A DNA stretch of 64,000 nt, from contig LLEY01000073.1 in assembly GCA_001414485.1 (NCBI GenBank), positions 1-64,000 on the forward strand, written 5' to 3'. This DNA comes from Calycina herbarum (Eukaryota; Ascomycota; Leotiomycetes; Helotiales; Pezizellaceae). Shown here piece by piece: positions 9,700 to 21,140 of this stretch. Below the pieces are notes generated by a model. It did no database searches and was not told where the DNA came from. It saw only the letters and a list, made by a program, of their open reading frames with translations. The translations under genes and the position numbers were made by a program. Positions within the stretch are counted from its first letter, which is position 1. Every line of letters begins with the position of its first letter.

Positions 9700-10240
9700 C
9701 CAACAACGAGATGCTTCCAACCAATAGAAAATCACAAAGAAACAGCACATTCGTTTGTGACAGGTCTCCTGGGTAATCGCTGTGGTAATTGCAATTATTA
9801 CATCATTTGGATTGATATGCGGTGATAAAACTGCATATGCACGCTGTCAAAATCTCGCTTAGCACTTAGGGAGGCCACTTGGAGTCGTTACTTGAGAGGA
9901 TGAAAACCCACAAAGGCTCCATCTGCCGCATTCCGTAAACAAAAAGTTGTAATTGAGACTAGCGGATCAGGCCATCCAGGATTCTCACGGATGACTCGGC
10001 AGCCTATTTCAACGAAGTGCAAACGGATTTCATTCTCCTGCAGCTAGTCTCATCGACCCGAACATCAAAATGGCCAAAACATTCTTGTAGGACTGCGTGC
10101 CAAGGAATGTAGAAGTCGCACCAAACTAAATGCAGTTTTTTCTCCCACGTAGTAAACCATGTTTTTGGGATCACGCCAGAAAGTCTGATTACCAATATTG
10201 AGGCCAAAGTCAGGCCCCGTTGCGTTGCAATCAATGTAAA
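9700..10240. other. Intergenic region, nothing supported
   Basis: It lies between the Hsp20 promoter and the decayed gene at 10.2 kb. A 76-codon minus-strand frame (10004-10234) has no recognisable feature. Confidence 0.4.
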
Positions 10241-10871
10241 TTATTTTTCAAATCCCAGGGTAGCTGCAGCGGGCAGGAAAGTAACATTCGTGGATTCTGT
10301 AGGGTGACTTGGGACATTTAAGGAAGGGGCGTTTGTCGACAAGCAAGAAATGATCATTTGGTGTCTTGCCGGGCTCCAACCTGGAATGATCCGAAAATCC
10401 CAACGCATACCTGTTGATCCAAGACCAATGGTGACATTTTTCACTCCCAGAGCACAATATGCGAGGTAAGCTTTATTTCATGCGTTGGTAGGAAGCCGTG
10501 GTAATGTAACGACAAGTGTGCTTGCCCAGTTTGAAGAATGAGAAACCGGAGCAATTTCTCCGAACGCAAGAACCCCTCCGGTGCCTGAAGCTTTTGATGG
10601 CAAGCTAAAGCATCAACCGATAAGGCCGAGTTATGCTATGTTCACATTTATGCGGGGTAAGGTTGTAGTCAGAGCTGGGTATGTAAAACCCATAAGTCCA
10701 ATGTTGACACCATCCCCGGCGTTTGTAGAGATGCTCTTAGGTGAGGCATACGGAAAAGTGGAAGCTTGCGGATGTCCTAACGGAAATAAATTAGAAGGAT
10801 GCGCCGAAATTGTTGCTATCCCAACCGAGAGAACTGCAAAGAGAGAAGAAAGTATTGTAGGTAGTCGATGA
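10241..10871 (-). pseudogene. Decayed secreted-protein gene with three nonsense codons and no start ATG
   Basis: One minus-strand frame runs from about 10868 down to the stop at 10241-10243 (about 209 codons). It starts with a signal-peptide-like stretch (RLPTILSSLFAVLSVGIATI, then SAHPS). Later segments include GDGVNIGLMGFTYPALTTTL, STLVVTLPRLPTNA and NVTIGLGSTGMRWDFRIIPG. The frame is broken by TAA (10631-10633), TGA (10613-10615) and TGA (10478-10480). All three could arise from CAA or CGA by one C-to-T change. The expected ATG before CGACTACC reads AT, as if one G were lost. I see no donor/acceptor pairs that would splice out the stops. The family is not recognised. This is a pseudogene by inspection, with uncertain ends. 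Confidence 0.55.
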
Positions 10872-11199
10872 AATATACTGATAGAAAGAAATTCGGTGGG
10901 GGGATAACGGAGGTTTTATATCATACCATGATGTTTTGAGAGGGCTCAGCCTCTTCGCGCAAGGGATTGAGATATTACCTTGTCACTGCCTGAAGGCTGT
11001 CTTCGTCATGACAAGGTCTCAAGTACTATTCCACCATCCCACATGGAGATTCCTATGTGTTGGTTCTTTCGTTTAGATGGGTCTGTGTTGTGGTGTTGAG
11101 TGCTGGGAGCAAGGAGCTGTGTGTGGCTGGGTCGTCCCGCGGCTTTCCCCGTTCCAATTAAATTCCCGGGTAGTTTTAGTAATTTGGAGTGGTTCCAGA
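10872..11199. other. Intergenic region between two decayed genes
   Basis: The sequence turns G/T-rich toward 11100. A minus-strand TATAAAAC lies near 10916-10923, a plausible promoter remnant of the decayed gene at 10.2-10.9 kb. Nothing else is supported. Confidence 0.35.
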
Positions 11200-12027
11200 C
11201 ATGGTCACATGACGTTTCTGTCTGGCTTTCGGAGCCTCAGAGCAACTAGAGACGCAAAAATGCTTCCCCTGCTCACAAAGGTGTTGGTTAGAAGAACTTT
11301 CACTATCTTCGAGATACTTGGAATTCCTCGCAGCATTCTCGAGCGGGATTCTCATAGCTCCACCGGAGCCCGAAGACGTTATCTTGTAAGTTGTCCCTCC
11401 ATTTCTTCTTCTTCCTTGAAGCCGTTCGGGCAACACCTCATCAGTCTCTCAACCCATCTTGCGCCAGCATGGTTTCGGTACAATTGTTGCGTAGTATTAT
11501 AGGATTATATTTCGCTGACATGGTTTTAGATGTTTCTTTTCAACAATGCCATCCCTCAACTCCCGAATCGAACACTGCCTTCCTGATGGTCGAACGAGTT
11601 AGTCGGCAAGATATGGGGAAAGATGCGAAACCATTCGGGAAATGGCTACTTGAGGGCGGAGATATGGTCTCATGGTATCTACTACCCCGTAGGCCTTTGT
11701 CTCTGGCATGTCGCTGCTGTAACCGCGAGGATAATGTTTCACTCCAAGGACGAGGGCCCGGCTTTGGTCAGCAAACTCGCAGATGTGTTGAAAGTGCATC
11801 TTGTTTTGTTGGGTTTGGATATGGGCTTGAGATTAGCTTTCCTTACAATGCAGGATCGTAGGAGATATGCTTCCAGACAAGTGTTGGGGTATGCAACATT
11901 ACTGACCGCGGGGTTTCTTCAATCTAAACTGGTCGAAAAAGCTTCCCAGGACTGGATTTACTTCTTCCATCGTCGTCCGGTTTATCTTGTTAAACTCTTC
12001 GATCTCTCTACATCCTTTGGATCGTAA
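11200..12027 (+). pseudogene. Hypothetical multi-exon gene, probably broken
   Basis: Coding-like pieces lie in compatible order. An upstream piece at about 11211-11384 reads SEQLETQKCFPCSQ ... ILIAPPEPEDVI and ends at a GTAAGT donor. A downstream frame runs from about 11531 to 12027 (MFLFNNAIPQLPNR, then after a TGA at 11584-11586 ELVGKIWGKMRNHSGN ... SLTTSFGS-like end). The downstream part has hydrophobic stretches (YYPVGLCLWHVAAVTARIMF, LLGLDMGLRLAFL). The in-frame TGA breaks it unless splicing differs from my reading. No family is recognised. Confidence 0.33.
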
Positions 12028-12587
12028 GATCGCGTAGCGCGTCAATTTTCCATTCGTTCTATACCCTCTCCGGCAGCCCCTCTCCAGCCTGGCTTCCTCA
12101 AGTCAATTGCGTACCGTTAGATTCTTAATAAATTTGACTTTATATTCCCTTTCAACTCTTTCATGTTCTCTCTCGTTTATGCATCAGAGGAATCTTGGTT
12201 GCCTGGATTAGGATAACGCAAAAACCATGTATTCTTCGCCCATGGGTACGATACGAGAACATGCGAGTTGCGACTAGTTTAACGCAGTAGTCTTCCTATT
12301 TATCGCTCTCCCCTTTTCAATACTTCCCCTCCACGCGGCGTGTGGTACTATGGTACCTGTCGCTCAAAGATTAGATATGCTCTCAGAGGCAGCCAAGCCG
12401 GATGCATGACTGAGATAGGTATGTGACAAGCCATCAACCTGGTTCGCATCACCAAAATAAGCTTAAGTCGCTCAGGTCACCAAGACGACATCATGTTCAG
12501 CGTTTAGTTAATTAAAATGAATTTATCCAGATCCCATATATAAAAGAGGCTCAAGTGCTTGTTTGGTATTGCGACAAGCTCTTCAAG
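12028..12587. other. Upstream region of the subtilase gene
   Basis: No gene is seen. A clear TATATAAAAG lies at 12537-12546, about 40 bases before the protease start. Confidence 0.5.
12537..12546 (+). promoter_or_regulatory. TATA box of the subtilase gene
   Basis: TATATAAAAG stands 41 bases upstream of the ATG at 12588, implying a very short 5' leader. Confidence 0.6.
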
Positions 12588-15500
12588 ATGCGTCTCCTTT
12601 CTGTCTTCCTTGGTTTGTCCGTTGCCAGCAGTAGCTTTGGGCTTGAAGGTCCTCACGTGTGGCGGCGAGACAATATTTCAACGGCTCCTACCGAGGTCGA
12701 TAGAAAGACAGCAGTCGAGCCAAAAAGATTCATTGTTGAGTTTACTCAGGTTAGTTCCCAATGCCTACTCACATCTTAATGCATGCTTAATATGAACAGG
12801 GCACCGATGCGCATGCCGTAGCTGGAGAACTTGCGGCCAAAACTGGCACGAAAGTTCTCAAGGTGTTCGACAGCGATATTTTCAAAGGTTGTGCAGTGGA
12901 AGCACAAACTGAGAATATTGACTCTCTGTCCGCCAGAGAAGCTGTTTCGCAGGCATGGATATCAAAGAAAATCATGCTGGATCCTGCCGTTCCCTCACGG
13001 GCTTTCAGTGAGGATGCGGCTGGAACCAACTATTCTATCCACCACATGACAGGAGTTGATAAACTCCATGCTGCCGGCATATTGGGTCAGGGTGTTGTCG
13101 TGGCTGTCGTGGACACAGGAGTGGATTATACTCATCGCGCGGTTTGTCTTCCTACTCAACTCTTATCCTTGAGGATAGACTGACAATTCTCAGCTTGGCG
13201 GAGCATTTGGACCTGGTTTTAAAGTCGCTGGCGGATATGATCTAGTTGGTGATGGAAGTAAGTCACTGCCACCCTTCTTTATTAATATCATTCTTACCAG
13301 TATTACTTGCAGCTTGGCCCGAAAATGAACAACAGAAACAACCCGACGCAGATCCCCTCGATTATCAGGGCCATGGAACTCATGTTTCTGGTATCATCGC
13401 TGGCAAAACCGACATGTAGGTGATCGAGAGCCACTTCTTACTCTTCCGCACAAAAATGTGCTAATCTTTGCAGGTTTACTGGAGTAGCCCCCGATGCGAC
13501 TTTGTTGTCATACAAAGTCTTTACCCAGGCTGCTTCCACAGACGAAGAAACACTCATCGATGCATTCCTCATGGCGTATGATGCCGGTGTACGTTAACAC
13601 TTTGTAGTTTGATATTCTTATTTGGGTATTTCCGCTAACATCTTAACTCGTAGGCCGACGTCATTACATCTTCCATTGGTGGACTTAATGGATGGACTGA
13701 TAATGCTTGGGCTGTCGTTGCCTCAAGACTCGTGGATCAGGGAGTTGTAGTCACGATCTCAGCCGCGAATGATGGACAAGCTGGTCCGTATGCGGCCAGT
13801 AGTGGTTCTTCTGGCGAACATGTTCTCGCGATTGCCTCTGTCGAAGCCGATGTTGTTATGGCGCCTTCTTTTATCGCCACATTCAAACTAGACCAGTATT
13901 CCAACGAAAGCTACGTTGCATATCGAACGGCTGGCGAGTGGTATCCTTCCGAAGTCAACGGATGGCCCATTAATCCCCTTACCTTGGACACGGCAATTGT
14001 GGACGATGCATGCTCACCCCTTCCTGCTGGCACGCCTGACCTTTCGAATACAGTTGTGCTAGTACGACGAGGAGGATGCAATTTCGCCCAGAAGCAAACA
14101 AATGTGGCCGCCTTCAACGCCTCGCATTTGCTAGTTTACAACAACGAAAGCCCTTTGGTCATTCCTGGATCAACTATTGACGTTCCTCTGATTGCATCGA
14201 TTACTGCTGAAGCTGGCGCGGCTATCATTGGAACGATCAAAGCAGGTGGTAATGTCACAGCGGATTTCTCGGTCAACCCAATTCAAAGAATTATTGGTGT
14301 TCCAAACGGGCTCAGCGGTGGAGCAGCTAGCTACTTCACCACAATTGGTCCTACCAATGAGTTATTTATCAAGCCTGATGTTGCAGCGCCAGGAGGTCAA
14401 ATATTCTCATCTTATGCCGGGGGTGGTTGGGCCGAATTAAGTGGTACATCGATGGCCTGCCCCTATGTTGCTGGCGTAGCTGCTTTATATATCAGCAAAC
14501 ATGGTGGCCGTAAAACTCACGGCGCTGGATTTGCGAAAGATCTGGCTATGCGTATCATTTCCTCCGGGGAAGCTATTGCTTGGGATGATGGGAACGAGCA
14601 AGGAACCGACTATGGTTTCTTGGCATCAGTTGCTCAAGTTGGAACAGGTCTCATCAATGCCGTCAAGATTCTAGAATACGACACTAGTTTGTCGTTCTCA
14701 AAGTTCGCATTGAATGACACTCATCACTTCAGTCGTTACCACCAAGTCGACATTTCCAATAAAGGCACCAAGCCTATCACCTACACATTCGAGGCCCAAG
14801 AATCTGGCGGTATGGAAACATACGTGACCGATCCAGAGATTTGGGGTGCACCACGAGTTGGCTGGCTCGAGGACGTTATTTTCACTCCTTCCAAGATGTC
14901 CCCAAGTATCTCGTTCCCTGGTGGCACTTTCGCGGTTAACCCAGGCGAGACCAAGACCGCCCAGTTCAACTTCATGTATCCTCAAGGGTTGGACGCCACC
15001 AAGTTGCCCGTGTATAGTGGAAAGGTACTCATTAAGGGCAACAACAACGAGACTTTGGGTATACCATACCTTGGTCTTGGTGCCGACCTGTCTAAAGATA
15101 TTGGCATCATGTTCCAATACCCAATTGGATTTCCAAGAATCTTTTCTACGCCGGAACAAATTCCTATAGCCACTAAAAGCAATTTTACCTTCGACTTGGG
15201 CGCGATCCAAGACTTCCCAAATTTGTACACCCGCATGAATTATGCGACCAGGGAATTAAGATGGGATATCTTCGATGAAAATTGGGTTGAGCGAGACTGG
15301 AAATATCCCCCAGTCGTTGGTCAAGCTGGGTATGTTGGATCAGCAACCAGTTGGTCTGAGGCTTCCGGTTCAGTAGTCTTTGATCCTAGTAAGGATGATG
15401 TGAATGATCTTCTCAGCCTTCCTCTGAATAATATCCCGAGGGATATTAGTGGAGTGTATGGTACTGAGTTGTGGTGGCTTGGTCGACTGGCGAATGGAAC

Positions 15501-15627
15501 TCAAATCTCACCTGGGAAGTATAAGATGCGGTTTGCGGCTTTGTTTCCGTTTGGGGAACCGACTCACTCGGATAATTGGGATGTTTTCCAGACTCCTGGG
15601 ATTGAGGTTTTGCCTTTGAAGACGTGA
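12588..15627 (+). CDS. Secreted subtilisin-like serine protease (S8, with PA and Fn3-like domains)
   Basis: This is an extracellular endopeptidase of the minor extracellular protease (Vpr)/C5a-peptidase-like branch. Six exons join in frame: 12588-12749, 12800-13141, 13194-13257, 13313-13415, 13474-13588 and 13654-15627, giving 919 residues. A signal peptide (MRLLSVFLGLSVASSSFG) and an I9-type propeptide precede the catalytic domain. The triad is visible: Asp159 in VVDTGVDYTH, His210 in GHGTHVSG and Ser528 in SGTSMACPYVAG. A PA domain is inserted between His and Ser (VVLVRRGGCNFAQKQ). A C-terminal Fn3-like region follows (ITYTFEAQESG ... PVYSGKVLIKG). No membrane anchor is seen. It likely serves protein degradation outside the cell. 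All motifs are intact. Confidence 0.95.
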
Positions 15628-16067
15628 CCAATGGACGGGACTTAATTATAATTTTAAATCGAAATGGAATACACAGAGCCTTCATGCGATTGTTCAGGAG
15701 ACTTAAAAGAATCATGTCAAGAAAGACCGAAGTATGGCTGTAGTGAAGGTTGCACTACGTAACATATTCTCCGCCGTTGGAGCACAACCTAACCGAGAGT
15801 TCCCGAGGAAAAGGGGGGTATAACTAGAACAAAACTCTCACCAATATATACAAATCCAAAAAGTGTAAGACCAGGAAATTGCTGACTCGTAGGCGCCCTT
15901 CAAAGAACAGCGGAATGTGGGGTCTCGGGGGCTTACTGCCTATTAGCCCGCAACTAACCGGCCAAAGACAACCCCCCAAAATGGGGGGCTTGCCCCGCGT
16001 TTTCACCCCGCCAGTTTCATCAGACAATACAACTACTTGCCCGATCACAAATCAAAAAAAGCACATC
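15628..16067. other. Intergenic region and promoter of the pyruvate decarboxylase gene
   Basis: It contains G/C runs unlike the flanks, including a perfect CCCCCC-AAAAT-GGGGGG hairpin (about 15971-15988). GTGGGG (15917-15922) and CCCCGC (15993-15998) match the SYGGRG consensus of the carbon-catabolite repressor CreA/Mig1 on opposite strands. Carbon control would suit the downstream gene, but with such short sites this is inference. Confidence 0.4.
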
Positions 16068-18105
16068 ATGTCGACAGTTCCTGTGGGAGTTTACATCTGG
16101 AAGCGTCTGGCTTCCCTGGGCATTGAACATGTCTTTGGTGTTCCCGGGGATTTCAACCGTAAGTAAGCTCTTTCCTACATTCCCGGCATTGGATTCCGTT
16201 TGTAAGATCTTACTGACTGACATGAATAAAAGTCTACCTTTTGGATCAGATCTATGAGGTTCCGGAACTCACTTGGCTAGGTACTTGTAACGAGTTGAAT
16301 GGAGCTTATGCTGCTGATGGATATGCGAGAATCAGAGGCAAGCCAGCTGCGTTGTTGACGACTTATGGGGTTGGAGAGTTATCGGCAATGAATGGTGTTG
16401 CTGGAGCTCGTGCTGAACATGCCGGGATGATCCATTTGGTGGGAATGACTGCGAGACCAAGTAAGTTCTTAGCCCTGGTGGATTTTTGAATCTTATTGAT
16501 GGGTTTGGCCAGGTCAAAAGGCGAAAGCTCTTATCCATCATACTATGTATCCTGGAATGGATCACGGGATCTATGTTGGTATGTCTGAGCCTATTCGGAA
16601 AACTCACACCTTCTTGATGGATGATACTATCATGGCTTCGGAAATCGATCGGGTGATTATCGAGGGCGTGAAGAGCAAGTTGCCGGTTTTTATTTATATC
16701 CCCATGGACGTTGTTTTTGTACGGCTTGATGCTTCAAGACTCGAGACGCCACTTGATACCACCATCAGAAATGAGAGTGAGGAAGTAGAAAAGGAGATTG
16801 TGAAATCAGTTGTGGATTTGATTAAGAGTGCTGAGAACCCAGTTGTTGTAGCTGATGTACTGGCTATCAGGCATGGTGGCAGGGATTTAACGAGAGAATT
16901 GGTTGACTTGACGCAGTTTCAGAGTTTCTCGACTCCACTGTCAAAGGGAGTTATTGATGAGACTCACTCGACGTATGGAGGTGTATTTAATGGCATTGGT
17001 GAGACCCACAATCCAAGCCATCTAAAGTCTTTTCCCCTTGCTAACTTTGAGAAGCTTCGTTCGATGGAATCGCGGATGCCATCCACGGCTCCGATCTTGT
17101 CCTGAATATCGGGCCTCTCCTCTCGGATTCCAATACCGGAGGTTTTACACGTGATATCAAGGATACCAATCTTGTGTCTCTGGGACATGATTTTGTCCAA
17201 GTTCGTGAAAAGAAATTTGAAGGTGTTCACTTTTTGCCAGTTCTGCGGCGGCTTGTTGAGGAGTTGAGAAAGGAGCCTTCAAAATACAACCTCCCAAGAC
17301 CCTCAAAATCCAAGAAGCTTGAGGTATGTACTTTGCAACCTTTTCCACTTAGGTTGACTCACAAATGAAAAGGCACCACTCTTGAATAGCTCAACGGCCG
17401 GCCCCATTGAGCAATCGTACATCTGGCAACGACTTGGACGTTTCCTAAAGCCAAATGATATCGTCCTCGCAGAATCTGGAACCGCTCAATTTGGTATGCC
17501 TGATGCCACTTTCCCCAAAAATACCCAATACATAACACAAATATTCTGGAGTTCAATCGGGTTCACAGTCGGTGCTTGTCTTGGTGCCCTTGTTGCAGCT
17601 AAGGAAATGAAGAATCCAGGTCGTGTGGTTTTGATTGTGGGAGAAGGCTCTCTTCAAATGACGGTCCAAGAGATTGGATCTTACATTCGGTTTGGCTTCA
17701 CACCTATCATTTTTGTCATCAATAACAATGGATACTCGATTGAGAGAGCCATCAATGGCCCGAAACAGGATTATAATAACGTGAGTATGTTATGGGATCA
17801 TCAAAAAATGCTCGAGTTTTTCGGAGCGAGAACAGAGAATGGAATCAAGAGTTCAAGCTACAAGTGTTCCACAGTAGAAGAGTTGGAGAAGGTCTTTGAG
17901 AACGAGGAGTTTGCTGCCGGGACATCTATCCAGGTACGTCTGAGGACAAAATAATTTGAAGTTGGAGCCGAAGATCGATCGACTAACTTTCTGTCAGCTG
18001 TGTGAGATTGTTATGGATCAATTCGACTATCCTTGGAGACTGACAAGACAACTTGAGATTGCAAGAGCAAAGATGGCTGCTGCAGCTGGGGCGGCTGCAA
18101 AGTAA
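16068..18105 (+). CDS. PDC: Pyruvate decarboxylase (thiamine-diphosphate enzyme)
   Basis: The cytosolic enzyme converts pyruvate to acetaldehyde and CO2, opening alcoholic fermentation. Six exons join in frame: 16068-16158, 16233-16460, 16513-16998, 17055-17323, 17373-17933 and 17998-18105, giving 580 residues, close to the family's 560-575. Visible landmarks are GVPGDFN, the catalytic Glu51 in [15 protein letters not shown], the His pair 115-116 (LIHHTM), [13 protein letters not shown], and the ThDP motif ([11 protein letters not shown] ... INNNGYSIE) with Glu482. The usual GDG of the metal site reads GEG (Glu449). The 56-nt intron at 16999-17054 is needed to reach [20 protein letters not shown], a strong check on the model. 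Related indolepyruvate or phenylpyruvate decarboxylases are possible alternatives, but overall similarity favours PDC. Confidence 0.93.
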
Positions 18106-19260
18106 ATGGGTCTTTGGGGGAAATGTCACAGTATTGACAAGTCTGGAAGAAAGCAAAGATGAGATTTTCTTTTGAAAACAGATTGTTCTCAAACGCATGA
18201 AATTGTAGCATAGCATTACCGCCACACAGTTATCAGAATAAATGCGCTCAGAAGTTGAGGCACTGAGGAATTCAGATGATACTTAGCCACTTGTTTCGAA
18301 AGCAGGAATCATGCCTCTGAAATCGCGTGAAAAGATGAATGTTGTTTGCATATCGGATTTATTAGTTTGAACTCAGATGTGAAGTCATAATAATGTCAAG
18401 ACTAGTCCTGGAGAATACCCGAAGCGGAAATCGGAATTGTACCAGTAGTTGCGCTTGTTTTCTGCGCGGGGATCGAGATCCCCACGGTCAATGCATGAAT
18501 TTGTACCTGAGTATACGATAAGGCAACCCGGGAAGTGCCATTTTCATGTTATGCTATGGCACGGGAACTAAGCTCTATGGGCTTTTCTTTGGGCGTGAAG
18601 AATGACACACCAAAGAGTGCTAAATCGTAAACTTCTCAGCTTCTAATTTCCTCCTCCTATCTTACTCTCGCTATGAATAATCCATGTGCTTTTGGAATCA
18701 CCATTGAATGACAAGAGAGAGCATTAAACGTGTACAACTTGAGTTTTGAGCATACGGAGTACATTCGCTTAGCTTGGCTATCCCAATTGCCACCTTGAGC
18801 ACAAATCAATATCTTAGCACTTTCTTCTGACCAATAACGCTGCAGTACTTCTCTTGAAAACCACTTGGGTTCCATCAGTGTTGTGTAGCTATGATCTCGA
18901 ACTGCGGTAGGATATACCGAATCGAGAACAATCTTCGCTGTAGTCTACACTAAAACGCCAATACCAACTTGTAAACAAGTCTGTTAACGGCCAATCACGA
19001 ATAAATGCTCGAGCAGCACCAAACAGGACCGGTGAGCAAATTTGAGTCAAGTGAAGGCGAATTGATCAGGCATTCTCGCCGCTCCCGAGGACCCGTGCTG
19101 CTCCTGAGTGTCCAGAGTCAAGAAAACAAGGTCCCCAAGCACGCATAGCGGAGAAAAGAAACCCATTATCAATCATGCCAAGAAGACCGGTGTGGAGCCA
19201 AGCTGGAGAGTATAACGTTCGGGTCATGAAATTCCAAGGGTCTTTCTGGGAGTTGGCACT

Positions 19261-19508
19261 CCTCGTGTACGAGACGATCCGCCGATTTTAGTACAAGGCC
19301 CGTGCCTAAAACACCGATCAGCTCATTGAGCCTTACCATAGGAATCAAAATCGCAAAAATACGAAATAAATTCCAGTGGATTTTTAAGAAGCTAATTAAT
19401 CTTGAAATCAATAACTAAAACTTTTAGATATGTTGCTGTGGTTTTGTTGTGAGTAGTTAGTAACAGTATAGGATGTACTAAAATCGGCGGATCGTCTCGT
19501 ACACGAGG
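19261..19508. repeat. Inverted repeat: 35-bp perfect arms, 178-bp loop
   Basis: The 35 bases at 19261-19295 (beginning CCTCGTGTACGAGACGATCC) recur exactly as the reverse complement at 19474-19508. Similarity continues outward with mismatches (GGGAGTTGGCACT against GAGATGGTGCCT). This looks like a foldback or MITE-type element. No target duplication could be identified. Confidence 0.75.
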
Positions 19509-20225
19509 AGGCACCATCTCACCACGGAAATTTTCCAGATTTCCACAGCCAATGGAATAATGAAATTTAATGGGTTTACGGGGGATCTTCAGGTTGAGTC
19601 CACTTCCCCTTCCCCAATCACCCGTCAATTCGGGTCTCCTCGGTTCCAGAGTGATAGGCCCTGCTTCTGATACTCGCCATGAACAAGACTCAGCACAATG
19701 TCGTGCGAGGCAACCAATCGTAACAAAACTCCATCTGGGCTGCTCTCGGGATATCACATGTGTCATGGTCCGAGAAACAAACAAAAGCTGTTCCAGACCG
19801 CAGAGATGTCCATGCACCCGAGACGAGATATTCGTTCCACGCTAGAATAAGCGCACACCTAAAAGTCCATTCGCCTGCGAACGAACAACCTTCGTATTCA
19901 AGCCGCCAAAAGAATTCCCCTATTTTCCTAGGGGCTCGGCGAATGCTTGGCTCGCGTAGTTTTCTGCATTGATGGGTTATGGGATGAAATTGTCGGGACT
20001 TGCATCCGAATCTGGATTGGTTTACACAGACATGAAGACTTCGGAGAGATGAGAGTTTACACGAGGGTTTTGAATATCATGCCTCTGGTGTTTGATTCAG
20101 GCGGGCCGAGAGATCTAAGATCTTCATCTGCAAGAATTTGAAATTCGTTTGAAGGGAAGGGGGGAAAATCACTCAGTTTCGAATTTCTGGAGAGAGATAT
20201 CACCTCACATGAAGGCTTCTCTGAA

Positions 20226-20231
20226 TATAAA
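20226..20231 (+). promoter_or_regulatory. Possible TATA box of the repeat-precursor gene
   Basis: TATAAA lies about 150 bases upstream of the ATG at 20380 and would allow a leader of roughly 120 bases. Confidence 0.4.
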
Positions 20232-20379
20232 GGTGAAGAGTGATCCGGATTTGAGATGGGCCATACTTGGGACTGCATTCATTTCATCGGTCCAAACTTC
20301 TCTCTTTTAATACATCTTTTTTAATTTCATACATCAGCTGGTCTGTATTTTAATTCCTTCACTTTATAATATTTTCAAC

Positions 20380-21140
20380 ATGCGTTTCTCAACCGCATCC
20401 CTAATTATCGCCTACGTGGCTGCACTCGCCGCTGCAGCTCCAACTTCGGAGAGCGCTTCGGGCCTGAATCTGAGATCAGTGGAGGTTGGGGAGAATGCCG
20501 CCAGGGCAGTGGTAGATGTCGAGTTGCAAGAACGACACGCAAAGAAGTAAGTCTTCACAGAGCATCAATGCAATTGAGATTTGAACTGACGATCTTCAGG
20601 AAGGCCAAGGGAGCAAAGAAGAAGGCGGCTGCCAGAGATCTCAACGTCGTCGAAGTTCAAGAAACTGTGGCTCGTGACATCGAAGTCGAGACCCTCGAAC
20701 GCCGAGCAAAGAAGGCAAAGAAGGCAAAGAAAGCCAAGAAAGCAAAGAAAGCGAAGCGTGATTTAGAAATCGAAGAACGCGACGAAGTTGAGGCACGAAG
20801 TGACGACAATGAAGCCTTGGAACGACGAGCAAAGAAGAAGGCAAAGAAGGCCAAGAAGGCGAAGAAAGCGAAGAAGGCAAAGCGTGATTTGGAAATCGAG
20901 GAGCGCGATGAGGTTGAGGCACGAAGCATCGACGACAACGAGCCCCTAGAGCGACGGGCAAAGAAGAAGGCTAAGGGGGCGAAGAAGGCGAAGAAGGCAA
21001 AAAAGGCAAAGCGTGACTTGAGTGCTGAGGTCGAGGCTCGTGATGAACTTGAGACCCGCGACATTGAAGTTGAGACTCTTGAACGACGCGCAAAGAAGAA
21101 GGCCAAGAAGGCGAAGAAGGCAAAGAAGGCTGCTGCTTAG
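20380..21140 (+). CDS. Secreted Kex2-type repeat precursor with Lys/Ala-rich blocks
   Basis: Two exons (20380-20546 and 20600-21140, GTAAGT donor) give 235 residues. A signal peptide (MRFSTASLIIAYVAALAAAA) is followed by five strongly basic blocks at about residues 54-67, 92-109, 133-151, 176-194 and 220-235. Most are AKK repeats (for example AKKKAKKAKKAKKAKKAKR). Four acidic spacers of about 21-25 residues separate them (for example DLEIEERDEVEARSDDNEA). Spacers end in LERR before a basic block, and three of the five blocks end in KR before a spacer, so Kex2-like cleavage would release alternating cationic and acidic peptides. The layout fits fungal Kex2-processed repeat proteins. No tailoring enzymes (UstYa/DUF3328, tyrosinase) are seen nearby. 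The peptides' function is unknown. A cell-surface, nucleic-acid-binding or antimicrobial role would be inference only. Confidence 0.85.

Larger units (their letters stand above)
18106..20379. other. 2.3-kb intergenic region with a long inverted repeat
   Basis: No supported gene is seen. A 141-codon minus-strand frame (19392-19817) overlaps one arm of the inverted repeat listed separately and lacks motifs. The right end is the promoter of the repeat-precursor gene, with TATAAA at 20226-20231. Confidence 0.45.

Noticed and set aside
16999..17107. Frame-disrupting stop in pyruvate decarboxylase after FNGIG
   Set aside because: A 56-nt intron (16999-17054) with a good donor, GCTAAC branch and AG restores the conserved sequence, so the gene is intact.
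20641..21106. Long minus-strand frame of Ala/Phe and Arg/Ser runs opposite the Lys/Ala precursor
   Set aside because: It is the mirror of the AAG/GCC repeats on the plus strand. It has no promoter, signal or motif.
16068..21140. Biosynthetic gene cluster around the Kex2 repeat precursor
   Set aside because: Neighbours are pyruvate decarboxylase and a GPI protein. No UstYa/DUF3328, tyrosinase, P450 or methyltransferase is visible.
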